Numbered from the stretch's first letter, positions 1 to 12,634 are shown. The stretch is 64,000 bases of DNA from Alisma plantago-aquatica (GCA_963693085.1 OY856409.1:1616607711-1616671710); one strand, 5' to 3'. The notes: generated by a model not told the origin, from the letters alone. Numbers and translations: made by a program.

Positions 1-588
1 GAACTTAGCTTCATACTCACTAATGTTCATTGGTCTTTGCCTTATCCGCTCAAACTGAGAGATTTTCTCATCCATGTAAGTCTTGGAAAAATATCTATTA
101 AAAAACTCTCATCAGAACTCTCTCCATTCGACCTCAACACCTGGCCTTTTGCCCTCTTCTGTAGTCCACCAATGACCAGCACTCCCTTTCAATAGGTATA
201 CCGCATGCCTAACCTTCTCAACTTCTGGGATATTAAGAATTCTGAAGGCCTTCTCTAGCTCAGTCAACCACAAGTCTACGTCTGCTGGGTCAGCTGTACC
301 AGTATAATCAGTAGCTCCTACTCTTCGAAGCCATTCAAAAGTCTTTCCAGCTCCATGTCCCTCATTGGGAGCTGGTGCCCTAGGTATAGGTGGTGGCATC
401 CTATCCACCATATGTGTCATTGTCGCCATGAACTACCCAAATAGAGTATGGAAAGATGGGTTTTCTATCGAAGCTTGGTCAAGTTGGGGATTCTCAGGTA
501 CTAGTTCCTCTCTAGCCTGATCCCTTGCACCTCCTCCTAGTGCAGCAACACTACTTTCAGCAGCATGTTCTTCGTGTGATCCAACCAT
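1..588 (-). pseudogene. Tekay/Del-like Gypsy gag, N-terminal part, broken
   Basis: This is the N-terminal half of a chromovirus-type gag, the structural protein that packages the element's RNA. The minus-strand frame starts at ATG 586-588 (MVGSHEEH) and runs off the left edge. Typical gag core motifs follow in order: TFEWLRRVGATDYTGTADP, then DLWLTELEKAF, KVRHAVYLLKG and the GHWW tryptophan pair. Beyond a double stop comes ISQFERIRQRPMNISEYEA, the usual end of the retrotransposon gag domain. In-frame stops lie at 433-435 (TAG) and at 112-114 and 109-111 (adjacent TGAs), so the gene is dead. The tRNA-Met primer site lies just upstream in the sense direction, as expected for a 5' end. The Tekay/Del assignment rests on gag style, primer site and the very long LTR; no pol is visible. 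Confidence 0.85.
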
Positions 589-703
589 CTTTAAGTTCTT
601 CTCCTCCTCCTATAAGAGTAGAAGTCACTATAAGATAAACTGGAGGACACTAGAACAAACTCTACTACTTAATCCTATGTCTCTATAGACTCAGCGAACC
701 TTA

Positions 704-716
704 GGCTCTGATACCA
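704..716 (-). other. Primer binding site, tRNA-iMet type
   Basis: On the minus strand this reads TGGTATCAGAGCC, complementary to the 3' end of plant initiator tRNA-Met. It sits 6 bases inside the LTR edge at 723, the normal position for priming minus-strand DNA. It fixes the orientation of the element and the inner LTR boundary. Confidence 0.9.
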
Positions 717-2570
717 AAACCTTGTGATGATCCGACAACAAATCAGACCGTCACTGTGTAATTAATTGCAAAATTAACCATAATAAACTGAATAACAAAA
801 ATCACTAAAAATTAAAACCTTTTGCAAAGAGATCCAACTCCAGGAAACTCTTATAAAAAGAACCAAAGTACCATATGCATTATAGTTCACATTGTACATA
901 CCATGTACCATCTCTTCTCGAGGAATATATTTACAACAGTTGCCTTGCCAAAACTATACATAAGCAACATAAGACCTCAAGGCATTCAAGCCAAAATCTC
1001 AGATTGATTGTGAAAACACTGAGTATTGACTCCAATGACCTAAGAGTACAGAGGCGACACATAGGACTCATATCTATAAGACTCAACCATCAATATCTCC
1101 ACCTGAGATGTTACAGCTATCCCTGATGCTGATGTCCTTCCCCTGCTGTACGGTCCCTACCTCCTCGTCCGTGTCCACCTAAAAATGTTGGTGACCAACG
1201 GGGTGAGACCCATGTCCCACTGAGAGATATAACTCTTCGCCAACAATATTACCATTGCAGATAAACAACAATAAATTGAGTAGAGGATTCTTTATTGTTA
1301 ATAAGCAGGATAAATCACTGTTTAAGAAGAATAGAGTAATATCATCTTTTAAAGTACTATAGATATATATGATGAAGTAGTAAATTATCTGTTCAGTAAG
1401 GAATATAAAGAACATGTATAACATTTATCCATTTTAGGATACATTAAGCCATGTAACATCAACTAATGATTTCCGTATTTCATCCTTAAGCAAATATGCT
1501 ACACGGCTGATTACATTTTACAATCACACTTATTCCCTAAGGAGATGAAGTATAGTGCTCATACTCCAACCGACCACAGTGGCGTAAAACATCGGTTCCA
1601 TACCTAGTTCAATGGAAGAGCCGGATTCCATGACCTCATCCATCTCGGTTAGTGCGAGACCACATGCAGGACATCTCATGTCTCTGCTAAATAACTTTCC
1701 AGGGTATACTGGTAACTTCGCTATAGAGCTACAGCGGAGGCTACACTCTCATCGCAATTGAGAGATTTCATGTTTATCTCACATCGATCCGGCATTAAAC
1801 ATCATCGGGAGATTCGTGATACATCCATCTTGGAACATATAATGAAGGATTGAGAGATATCGTGTTTATCTCACATCAACCCCACATTAGGGTGTAAGGA
1901 TATTCACGCCCATTACCCTCACATATTCAAAAATATGCCCTCCAGGAGATCCCATAGGAAAACCTATTTCACCATCACCAACTACTGACGATGATGGATC
2001 TATGGCCAGGGCTCTACATGATAAGATTTCACTTGATTAAGTAAGTGCATTACCATATCCTTTTAGCATCAGCCAAGTTTTCAAGCATGAATTATTATGA
2101 CAAATGCTACAAAGAAAAGTGTAATACATCTATCAAGTACTTTTCAAAACTTTATAAAACATTGAGATCTTGATTCCTTATCTCATTACTGGGAATTCTC
2201 ATCCCTCGACAATATCATCATCATGTTTACTAGATCTGGGTATTCAAACCCTTAGTTCATCACTGAACATTGTTTTCACTTATCAGGTAATTATTACCTC
2301 CAGGTCATCTGACCAAGGTATATTTGATACTTATTACACAAGCATCTCACATAGCTCACAAGGCACATTAACATCTTGTCACCTCTCACTAGGCAACAAA
2401 TAATATAATGGCTCACAAGGCCCATTAAGCATTTTATCAAATAAACATCATAGTTCATACCTGACAATGCTCATCATCTCATAATATTTGTATAGTTAGT
2501 ATATTTGATAACAACCATATCAATTACATATCAACACCATGCAATACAAGGGTAACACCACTATTCCCTC

Positions 2571-2800
2571 ATTAGGGTTAGGGTTTCCCATTCTTTGTCA
2601 ATTAGGGTTTCTCATACCATTACCCAAAATTAGGGTTAGGGTTTCCCATTCTTTGTCAATTAGGGTTTCTCATACCATTACCTGAAATTAGGGTTAGGGT
2701 TTCCCATTCTTTGTCAATTAAGGTTTCTCATACCATTACCTAAAATTAGGGTTAGGGTTTCCCATTCTTTATCAATTAGGGTTTCATGATCACATTATCA
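2571..2800. repeat. 58-bp minisatellite with TTAGGGTTAGGG core, 4 copies
   Basis: Four copies start at 2571, 2629, 2687 and 2745, an exact 58-bp period. Each copy opens ATTAGGGTTAGGGTTTCCC and contains a second TTAGGGTTTCTC. Copies differ at only a few bases, so the expansion is younger than the A/B duplication; unit B has only three diverged and unevenly spaced versions (5717-5900). The core resembles the plant telomere unit TTTAGGG but is embedded in unrelated sequence. Confidence 0.9.
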
Positions 2801-3119
2801 AAGATCAAACCCTAATTCATTCTCTACACTTACTAAAAGTATCAATGTATGCACATTACATATTTAGTACATAAGTATGAGTTTCTCTCTCATCCTCTCT
2901 AGGATGTTGATTACTCCATATTTTATTAATTTGGCTCGAACTTTCACTAGGTACATGCACCTATGCTTATCATAGTGTATTGAGTTTATTACTTTCATAG
3001 GCATCAAATGACAATCATTCTAAGTACACTATTCACCTAAGTACTTTAAAGGTACTTCCATTGTAATCAACCTTGAGATACTTTACAAAAATTCATAGGG
3101 TTGTTTGACCTTTCATGGT

Positions 3120-3565
3120 TTTGAGACTATTTGGTCTCTAAATGGTTTGAGACCGTTTGAACCTTAAACGGTTTGATACTCAAATGATTCTGACCCTTAA
3201 ACGGATTGGGATCTTTAAATCTTCAAACGGTTTGGTACCCCCCCTTTTTTTAATCCTTCAAACGGTTTTGAAACTATTAGGATTGAAACTGATTGGACCT
3301 CTAAACGGTTTGAGACCATTTGATCCTCTAAACGGTTGAAACCGTTTGAACTCTAAACAGTTTGAAATAGTTTGGGCTATCCCAAATTGAAATCGTTTGG
3401 ATCTTACTAAGGTTTGAAACCATTAGGGTTTGTATGTTTGAAACTAGTAGATCATCAGACCGTTTGATCCTTGATTTGGAACCATTTGATCTTAATTTCA
3501 GTTGGTGTCTAAACGGTTTGAAACCATTTGACTTCTAAACGGTTTGAGACCATTTGAAAAGATCA
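3120..3565. repeat. AAACGGTTTGAGACC-type short repeat array
   Basis: There are about 20 degenerate copies of a 20-35 bp unit built on AAACGGTTTGA with GAAACCGTTTG or GAGACCATTTG, so neighbouring motifs form imperfect inverted repeats. Spacing is irregular. The array sits in unit A between the ATCAAACCCTAATTC block and the ATATAACC block. Confidence 0.8.
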
Positions 3566-6129
3566 TCATATATTACAAGATTGAAATCAATAATAATACT
3601 AATGGGTTCAAGTTATATAACCCACCTTCAAAGTAGCTTGAAAGCTCCAAGCTTTTCATCTTCAATGGTGAAGATAGCTCCTTCAACTATCCAAGGTACG
3701 TTCTCAATCCTTTTGATGTAAAAACAATAGCCAAGGTTGAGTATTGGATGGAAGAGAGAAAAAAAGAAGTGTGAAATTCGATTTCAACCATCAACCCAAG
3801 GTTGAAGATGACCATGGAGCTTACCTTCATCTTGGGGAACGTTCTCCTCCTGCTCCTAATCTTTTTGGTCATTGGCCAAAGAGAGGAATGAAAGTGGTTT
3901 TGAAAATAACCTTTCAAGTAAGGAGAAAATTGAGTACATATAATTGATTTTCTAGGAGAGAGAAAGTAGGAGGGAAGTCATCATCTTTGCTTGCCACATG
4001 CCCCCTCCCTTTTATTATTTCCAAAGCTATATTCCTTTCCCTCAGTTCCCTTTGCATTATCCTTGAATTAGAAGCAACCATTTAAGCTCCTTAATAATTA
4101 TAATACTATTATCCATTTTTGTGGACATTACTTTTGAATTAAAAATGTAGTAGATATTTTTCACCTACTTAGAACTATTTCGGCACCCCCATTGTGTTTT
4201 GGCAGACATCCATTATAAGATTTCACCCATGAAATTTTTAGTTGATGGTCACTTCATTTAATTTATATATTTTTGCTACAAAATAATTTTGGGTTTTCAA
4301 TTAGGCTTATTTCTTGATTATTTTATTATTAAGAGTATCATTTCTCAAATATGGTTCAAACAAGATGCCCCTTACTTTTTATTTTCTCTAAATGATACCA
4401 AGAGATAGTAGGGACACTCTTGAGGTGGTATTTTACATATTCAAACCTAGGTTTTGGGTAAATTACAAATTACACCCAAAATTAGTATTCAATGTACAAG
4501 TATTATTCAAACAAGCCCCTTCTTGGAACTGAGGCTTCATATTACAACCACACTTATGCCCTGAGGAGATGAAGTATATCGTTCATGCTCCAATCGACCA
4601 CAAACTTCTCACAAGTCAGTACCATACAAGGTCAATGACAGAGCCGGCTGCCAAGACCTCTCCTTCCTTGGTCAGTACGAGACAACTGGCAGTGACATCT
4701 CGTGTCAAACTACAAAAAGAGCATGCCAGGGTATAGTGGCATCTTTGCTCAGAGTTGCAATCGTAGCATGCACTCTCTTAGAGGAAAACAAACCAACAAC
4801 CTTCCCCAGTTATAAAATTATTGAGTCATGGCATATAGCCATACTCTGAGCCACATGCCAATTCACCATGCTCATTACTGAGTCTACGAATACTGTCGCA
4901 CTCATGCTAGAATATGACATATAGCCAATACCTAAGATCATGGATGTAAGGGGACCGTTCAACCATATGACCATCCAAACTCATGCCCCCACATATTCAA
5001 AAATATGCGCTCTAGGTTATCCCATAGGAAAAAACCGTTTCACCATTTTAGCAAATTCTGACGCTGATGGATCTATTATCAGGGCAACTACATTTTATGG
5101 TTCCTAATAATATATTAAGTGCATTACAATATTCTTTTAGCATCAATCAAGTTATAAGCATCAATCATAAATAAATGCTACAAAGAAAGGTGTAATACAT
5201 CTATCAAGTACTTTTCTAATCTTTGGAACACATTTAGATACATAACACTCGGGTTCTCAGTCCCTTATCACATTGCTGGGAATTCTCATCCTTTAACATC
5301 ATCATCATCATGATTACTGGATCTGGGTATTCAAACCCATAGATCATCACTGAACGTTGTTACCTCTGTAACATGTAACTATTACCTCTAGGTCCTCAGA
5401 CCAAGGTATTCATCGTACTTGTTGTACAAGTATTTCACATAGCTCACATGGTTCATTAAATATCTTGTCGCTTCTCACTAGGCAACAACTATATTTGTAA
5501 GATATCAGACTGTATAATAATTATACTTGTTGTACATATATTAATCATGGCTCACAAGGCTCATTTAAATATGTATCATATAAAACATCATAGCTCATAC
5601 CTGGCTATGCTCATCATCTCATGATTCTTGAATAATTTGCACTTCATGATAAAAACTCTAGCAGTATATGACATCACTATGCAATTCAAAGAGAAATACA
5701 TCCATCCCATTATTAGGGTTAGGATTTCCTATTTTCACCGAACAGGGTTTCAAATTCACATCATCATTATGTGATATAAGAGAAATACATCCTTCCCATG
5801 TCTAGAGTTAGGGTTTCTCAATCTAATTGATTAGGGTTTTAAGTGCATACCATCACCCTTCATTAGGGTTAGGTTTTCCCCTTATTAACAAATTAAGGAT
5901 TCAAGATCATATTATCAAGAATCAAACCCTAATTCATACTCCACTCATTTTAGGAGTATCAATGCATGCTTGTTAACATGTTTAGCACACATGTAAAAGT
6001 CTCTCTCTTATCCTCATTAGGATGTTGATTGTATCATACTTTGGCTCAATCCTTCTCTCAAGGTACATTGGACTACTTTAACACACTACATTAACTCTTT
6101 ATGTCTTAATGTATTTCTTTACATAACAC

Positions 6130-7310
6130 AATTCATGTGTTACTCCATCAATTACATTGAATTGAAATGCTTCCAACATATTGGGTATAAAGGTGTGTAT
6201 GCTACCATATTGTGCTTGATATATCACCTTAACATCATATCGGGTATCCATATCGGGCATGTGGTGTAACCATATCACCATATCGTGTTTAGGGTGTATC
6301 CCCTAACACCATATCATTTAATCATATTGGATTGACTATCACTTAGGTTTTATCATCTCAAGTTAGAGATACTTGTCCTCATACCGTGTATGAGCTAAAA
6401 GCTTAACCTCATATCAGGTATAAGGGTATACTTTTTACCATACTATGCACAAGGTGTGTACCATATCAGGCATAGGGCATATGCCTCATCATGGTATCAT
6501 TCAAGTAGTATATTTACAATAGCATAAAGGATTACCACCTTGAAATTGGTATATCAGGTTATCATATTGGCTAACATATCGGGTTGGCATATTGGGTAAA
6601 TCCTTATGCTCACGTTCTTTCATGCCTTCAATGGAATCAGTCCCTTCATGGATTTGAATGACAAGCTAGAAATCAGGTTGGGCCCTTTTCACAACAATCC
6701 TTCATACAAAATGATAGGGTATGTCGGGTTTCACTTCCTCATCTAGGGTGTTAAACCATATCGGGTATGAGGTATGAATTTGACCTTATATCGTTCACAA
6801 GGTACAAGTAGGTACTACTCCAATCGTCCATGAGATATCACTCATATCGTTCATGTGGTAACATTCACCACTATATCGGGTTATCCATCATCTTGGGTTT
6901 CATATCACTATCTAGGGTTTCAACCCATATCGGGTTAGGATATAATCCTAACACCTTATCGTGCATAAGGTGAATGTATGAGCCCATATCGCTAAAGGAG
7001 TGTATATGTATTACTCATATTTCCCATGAGATATACAATTCTCACTATATCATTTTTGTGGTGGGTTCACATCAACATATCAGATTACTTATCACCTAGG
7101 GTTTACTATATCGGGTTGGAATATATGCTTGACTCCATGTCATGCATAGGGTGTATACTTGACCTTCTATCATGCACATAGTGTATTCTTAACATCATAT
7201 CATGCACAAGGTGTGCACTTCATCATCATAACATGCAAGAGATACATACTCATTACCATATCGTGTTAATGGCATATTCACTCCATCATATCGGGTTAGA
7301 CCATGATGAT
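6130..7310. repeat. CATATCGGGT-type degenerate repeat array
   Basis: More than 25 copies of ATATCG or ATATCGGGT/ATATCATGC variants occur with irregular 20-50 bp spacing, commonly followed by a TATGAGG- or AAGGTGTA-like tail. The array fills the position in unit B that the AAACGGTTT array fills in unit A. No coding potential is evident. Confidence 0.75.
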
Positions 7311-7833
7311 GTCATCATAATCAACCTCTAGATTCTTGTTCTTACTATTCTAGATCATGGAAAAAAGTCCTAAGATACTTTTGGAACTCAAAGGATCACC
7401 AATTTATCAAAGGAATTCGAAATTGAAAGTAGATCAACAAGTTCAACAATATTGAAGGTGCATAATAACATAGTTGGGTTCAGGTTATATAACCGGCCTC
7501 AAGAACAACTTCAAAGCTCCAAGCTCCAAATCTTTATGTTCCTAAGGTTGAAGATGAAATTATCCATGGTCCAAGGCTCGTTCACAAATCCTCCATATAC
7601 AAAGAATCACCATAGTTAAGAACTTGGTGAAGAAGAAAAGAAAGGAGTAGCTATAACCCGAGAATCATACTTCAACCAAGGTTGAAGATGACAATGGCCT
7701 TACCATAAGCTTGGTGCTCGAGCTCCCCTTGATCCTTAAGCTACTATGCATGATATCTAAGAGGGTATTCATGATATCTAAAAGGAAGATAGTTGTGGGG
7801 TACGTAAACTTCCATAAGTGGGTGAAAGAAGAG

Positions 7834-7843
7834 GTATATATAC
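7834..7843 (-). promoter_or_regulatory. TATA box of giant-LTR unit B
   Basis: The minus strand reads GTATATATAC, followed downstream by a CT-rich stretch (CTCTTCTTTCACCC), a typical start-site context for plant LTR promoters. The position is inferred from composition only. Confidence 0.45.
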
Positions 7844-8754
7844 TTGGGGTTCATGAGGAAGAGTGTATAAGAGGTTTCTTCACCATATGCTACTAGGTGA
7901 CACGTGGCCATGCATGGTTTACACATGTGCATCCATGCACACATGTATATCTTGACATGAAAATGTATAGAGGATAATCTAGAGATGATATTTTGGCCGT
8001 CTCTTATCTTATTGGATAAGATATCTCATCTTTATCTCACAAGTTATACTAACCGATACACTTTTTGCAAGGAGCATCTAACTCATCATGGATCACCTCC
8101 TTGAGGTGCTTAGGCCGTCATGGATTTTTCTAAGAGTTCACAAACCGATATGGGATCCCCTTTATGGCTCGTTGGCCGATAGGCACTCCCATATCAAGTC
8201 TTCAACTCGATTCAACTCATATAAGGGCTTCACATTCAATCCTTTCTTGGTCTTTTTCATCACTAAGAGTACCATCACTCAAAGATGATTCAAACATGGT
8301 GTCTCCTTCTTTATCTCTCCTCTAAATGATATATATAGGGAGTAGGGACACTCTAGAGGTGGTAATTTTTCATATTAACTGTACATTTTGGGTAAATTAC
8401 AATTTGTACCAAAATTGGTGCACAAGGCACTAGCATTATTCAAACAAGCTCAAACTTGGAATTTAGGCTTTCCAAAAGAGACCACTTAGCGTCATTCTCT
8501 CTCTTATGATACTGAAACACTTAAGGCACATTCAACATGTGATATATTTCAATACAACCCCTCATCTTGTATTAATTTCACTTTACACTTAGACTATCAT
8601 ATAACACACAAATAGTTTGCAATTAAGCTTACACTTGAAAATAAACTCCACAAAGAGTCTTAATTACTTTTCAAAAGATTAGAACAAGTTTGCAAATAAC
8701 TTACTTAAGTAAAACCTCTAGGGTTAATCCATAACCCAGGCTAGGGATGCTACA

Positions 8755-10600
8755 CAAAGGATTGGTGGATTTGCAATTCCTTTGAGAAAGGTTTGGACGC
8801 TTCATAAATTTAGACACGCCCCATTTATTCAATGCAATATAATAAATGGTGAAAATTAGATATAGTTGGTCTAATAATAGATTGCAAATGTACTAAAGCA
8901 ACTATTACTCATGTATGAGATGATTTATTGTTTAGCAAGGGGTATTTATGTGATTTAGTGAAATTATTAAAGATTTATGTAGGACCTAGTGTTTCAAATT
9001 TTGATCTTAATTTGAATGAAAATTTGGTTTTCTTGAATCTTTTTTATCTGATGTATGAAATTTTTGTTTGGTCATGTCAATTTTGGCTCGATAAAATGTA
9101 TGATGAATCTGGATTTAATCCCTAAATCTTACATTAAAAATAGTATATGTGAAAATTGTATACAAGTTAAATTACCTAAAATGGTTTTCATCGATGGATA
9201 GGAATGCACGAACTAAACCCTGATAGACATGGTAAATGCTTTGCTCCAAACTTATAATGCAACAAGTAAGAAAATAAATTGTATTAGAATTGTTCATCCT
9301 ATGGTGGTAAAGGAATATGAATGAAGGTGGATTGAATCACATGACTAAGAGCTAATGTCTTTCCCAAACATCATATGTTCCTCTCCTAATAATTTATGCA
9401 ACATGGAAATCTTAGAGTTTATTTTCGATATTTACATGAAAGTTCACACTACTATTTGGTTGGTTTGGAATAAAAAAATCACCATCGTGATAAAAACCAT
9501 AGGGTTAAGTTCGATAATTCTATTTAATAGACACATCTACAAATTGAATGGCACAAACATTATACAATTTTATTCCCTCTTAAACTATAAGAAATGTCTT
9601 ATAGAGCAAAGCACGAGGGCACATCTGATTCAAGAATTTTACATTTGATGCCATGTCCTCAATTAATGTCTAAGCTAACTAAATCTAGATGGAAGGGGAC
9701 CCTAAAAATTAAAATGAAATTTCTATAATAATAAAATGCAATCATATGATAAAAAGTAAAGACTTAAGAGATAAGGATAGACACACAATGCTATTTCTAC
9801 CTCTAAGTTTGAATTTGACATTGCCCTGATGTCAAAAATAGAGGAAAAATAGTATGGAGGTACCAATGTTTGATGCAATTTTGGGTCAAAATTGTGTGGA
9901 TGGGATCCACATGAAAACACACCCTCCAATGAGTACCCATGCTTGGTGGAAAATGTATATTGAAGTACTTTAACTCATACACTATCCTGAGTTTAAGGAA
10001 TGTAGGTGATAGCTTCGTGAAGCACCTTCTCAAACTCTCCCTCCTTTCATTGACATCTTGATCAAACATCATGTGTCAGTTACATCAAGTTGAAGTCTGT
10101 GGTACTAATTTGGATCTCCATATATGCTCTTCGTTCTTTCTATATCTCAATATCATCTTTGTGTGTCTTGATGTCAGTACCACCAATTACCCTTTAGGTG
10201 ATATCGAGATGACTATGAAATTTTGCCTCCTAGGTTGGTGCTACCGACACGTCTTTAGGTGCCACCAAGAATGAACTGGAGTTTTACTATTGATTTTCAC
10301 CATCTGAATTGATTCCAACGGTAGGGTAGTTGGTGCCACCAAGATAACATTATGATTGGCGATGAAGATATATGTATAAGTTGGTGTTCGAGCTTGCTAT
10401 TGTAGTTTCTTATAATAGATTAAAGCTAAGTTGGTGATTTATTGTTGTAGCTTCGTGTAATAAATTAAAGCTAAGTTGGTGCTACCAACTTTGTGTCAGT
10501 TGTATTGACTTTTAGAATATCTAGACACTAAAAACACACATCAAGACACCTTTTTGTACTTACATAATTTTTTTTACCAACTATCTATGAAGTAAAATGA
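8755..10600. other. Unassigned AT-rich interval
   Basis: I see no conserved domain, tRNA or LTR end here. Short frames exist but match nothing I recognise. The stretch 10070-10500 repeats GTGCCACC/GTGCTACC motifs that also occur at 29830-29960, so part of it may be the missing 3' LTR of the old Athila/Tat element beginning near 10620. I could not establish the pairing. Confidence 0.4.
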
Positions 10601-10619
10601 ATTTATCCTAAAAAGAACA

Positions 10620-11755
10620 TCATATTGACAAATAAATGTTTATTAAAAGAAAATTTAATCTAATTATTCTATTTGGTGGGTTGCCTCCCACAAATCACCC
10701 TTGTTTTATGTCCTAGAATTGACCCAAAAAAAGAAACTAACCTAGACTATCATAGGTGGGTAATGAAGAATGATCTGGCAATCTAAAATTCCACAGTCAT
10801 CATAAATACCTAGTGTCAAAGATCCTCTACCCCTAGAAATAATCACATACATGGTGGCTTGGAAAGGTCCCCGTAACAACAGCTTAGATCCTCACATATA
10901 TTGCATGTCTATAACCACAAAGTTGACTGAATATATTTATTTTCTTGACCTTGGCAAGAACATCCTTGCATATCCTGAAAAGCCACATAATATATTTTTC
11001 TACTAGCTATACTAATTTGCACTTATTTGTCAGTCCTTATAGTCCTATACTATGAAAATTAGAGAGGATCATAAGATTGATGTTCACCCTTGAATTACAT
11101 AGTGGTTATTTAAACTCGATATTTCCAATAGAATATGGAATATTGAAGCATACTAGGTCCTTCTTCTTACCCAAAAATCTCTCCTAGATCATTGCACTCA
11201 CCACCTCATTAATGAACATAAAACCTAAAATGGAAATTAGCATACTAGGTCCTTCTTCTTACCTGACAATCTCTCCTGGATCATTGCACTCACCACCTCA
11301 TTAATGAACGTAAAACCTAACTAAAATTTATCTCTTTTTGATAAATATGTCCTTTAGAAACCTTGCATATATTCAAATCTTCTCAATAGCCTTCACTACT
11401 GGAATATTAAATTTTATTTTTCTGAAAGTATCAATAAATATCTAGAATCTATTGTAACTCTTCTTTCCTGACTTCAAACAATTAGGAAAAGGAACCTCTG
11501 CTACATATGTCTATGGAGGTCGAGTGGTGGTATTCTGATGTGGAGGAACATATAATTCCTTAAGGGATTTCCCAACAAATCTTTCTATAAAATTATCCTC
11601 CACCTTTATAGGATCTTATGTGGTTATATCATCTTGGAGGTGGCTTTTCTCTAAAATTAGGGGAGTAGACATGGTGGCAATGGAATTTTTAGGTGTATCC
11701 CCTTGAAAAATGGGTGTGGATGGAGTTTGTTTATGGCTCCTCAAATTGCTATATT
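10620..11755 (-). pseudogene. Old Athila/Tat-like element: gag-protease linker and 3' end
   Basis: On the minus strand, decayed frames read VAEVPFPNCLKSGKK, then IFIDTFRKIKFNIPV, IYARFLKDIFIKK and FNIPYSIGN. This is the conserved gag-to-protease linker of Athila/Tat Gypsy elements (usual form VPFPQRL...FLEIFKKL.INIP...PSYAKFLKEIL...FTIPCTIGN). The protease follows only as fragments (VNINLMIL). Then, without any reverse transcriptase, the sequence reaches the 3'-region motif GGGTTGCCTCCCAC at about 10679-10692. Multiple stops and shifts are present. The gag half continues at 18855, on the other side of the Sirevirus inserted at 11761. Confidence 0.75.
11149..11320. repeat. 91-bp tandem duplication in the old Athila/Tat linker
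   Basis: Two copies start at 11149 and 11240 (GCATACTAGGTCCTTCTTCT...). Both encode the same linker piece, AMIQERxxGKKKDLVC, on the minus strand. The period is not a multiple of three, so the duplication shifts the frame. It probably arose after the element died. Confidence 0.85.
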
Positions 11756-11760
11756 GGTCG
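11756..11760. other. Target site duplication GGTCG (left)
   Basis: This five-base copy is identical to 18850-18854 on the far side of the Sirevirus at 11761-18849. It is direct evidence of one intact integration event into the old Athila/Tat element. Confidence 0.95.
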
Positions 11761-12634
11761 TGTTGGATCCTAGATGGGTGATTAGGTGCTCTAGAGGGGG
11801 GGGGGTGAATAGAGCTGAAAGCACTTAAACAAAACTCATCAAACCTTCAAAATATATGACAAGATTAGGTTGCTAAATAGGCAATTTGAGTGCAACTAAA
11901 TCATGCATAGCAAGGATAAGAGAGATTGAACATGCACCAATTAAACAAGCTATTTAGAGTGGTTCCACACTTCAAACTAGAAGTGTGTCAGTCCACTTTC
12001 CTAGAGAGGTCAACCTCTAGGACTTCAACCAATTGCACTCTTATATTCATTAATAAGACATACAATACATGACCAACAAAGGACTTACCTATCCAATACA
12101 AAGAGTCTTCAACCTTACCAAGGACTTACCCACTTTGCAAGAGTCTTCGGCCTTCTCCAAGGACTTACCCACTCTTGCACAAGTCTTCGGCCTTGTAGGA
12201 ATTACCCACTCTTCTTGGATCTTCCGCCTTTGACTTCACCTTCACTCAGAGAAGCTTTCCACCAAGGACTTACCCACTTGAGCTTGAGTCTTCTGCCTTC
12301 TCCAAGGGCTTACCCACTCTAGCTCCAAGTCTTCGGCCTTGATCTTCACCAAGGGACTCCTTCCCTTGTTCTTCTTCACCTCTCTTGGACAAGAGAGAGA
12401 ACCTTCATCTTCATGATTGAAATGGAGAGATGGGGAGGTTGTGGAAGTGAGAGCTTCACAAGATATACAAATGGAACTAGCTCTCTTACAGATTTCCTAC
12501 TCACTCTAATGGATGTAGCAAGTGATTAAGCTTAGAGAGAGAGAAGAGGCTGTAGGAAGCACTTAACTATAGAATAGGAACCTCACAAAGAGTTTGCAAT
12601 GAATGCTCAACCTTGGAATGAAGCCCAAGGGGTC

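Larger units (their letters stand above)
1518..4540 (-). repeat. Tandem unit A inside the giant LTR
   Basis: This unit is colinear with 4541-8473. Shared blocks in order are: the CACACTTAT/GAGATGAAGTATA opening (1521 and 4545), the segments with ACATATTCAAAAATATG (1921 and 4979), the GGGAATTCTCATCC block (2190 and 5277), a TTAGGG block (2571 and 5717), ATCAAACCCTAATTCAT, the TCAAGTTATATAACC block (3608 and 7481) and the GGGACACTC block (4411 and 8345). Unit A holds a 58-bp minisatellite and an AAACGGTTT array. It has a weak TATA-like ATAATAAAAG (minus, 4009-4019). Confidence 0.75.
4541..8473 (-). repeat. Tandem unit B inside the giant LTR
   Basis: This is the second, longer copy of the unit at 1518-4540, directly adjacent to it. 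The extra length is mostly the array of ATATCGGG-type repeats at about 6130-7310, which occupies the position held by the AAACGGTTT array in unit A. Upstream in the sense direction there is a clear TATA box at 7834-7843. Divergence between the units is large and the order of blocks is preserved, so the duplication is old. Confidence 0.75.
723..8754 (-). repeat. Giant 5' LTR of the Tekay/Del-like element (about 8.0 kb)
   Basis: In the sense (minus) direction the block begins TGTAGCATCCCTAGCC at 8754 and ends ATCATCACA at 723. This gives the TG...CA ends expected of an LTR, and the start resembles the TGTAACA-type start of Tekay/Del LTRs. No coding domain is present. Most of the length is two diverged tandem copies of one unit (1518-4540 and 4541-8473), each with its own AT-rich promoter-like segment and its own internal satellite. 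The partner LTR and the second target duplication lie outside the window. The 8754 boundary therefore rests only on terminal motifs; the first flanking bases are CAAAG. An alternative is two LTRs fused by recombination. Confidence 0.6.

Noticed and set aside
2571..2800. Telomere or interstitial telomere tract
   Set aside because: TTAGGGTTAGGG is only a 12-base piece of a 58-bp unit, not a run of TTTAGGG.
9355..9648. 97-codon plus-strand frame as a gene
   Set aside because: It has no recognisable domain, biased AT-rich composition and no supporting context.
8755..10600. 3' LTR of the old Athila/Tat element
   Set aside because: Only short GTGCCACC/GTGCTACC motifs are shared with 29743-30150; no colinear alignment could be made by eye.
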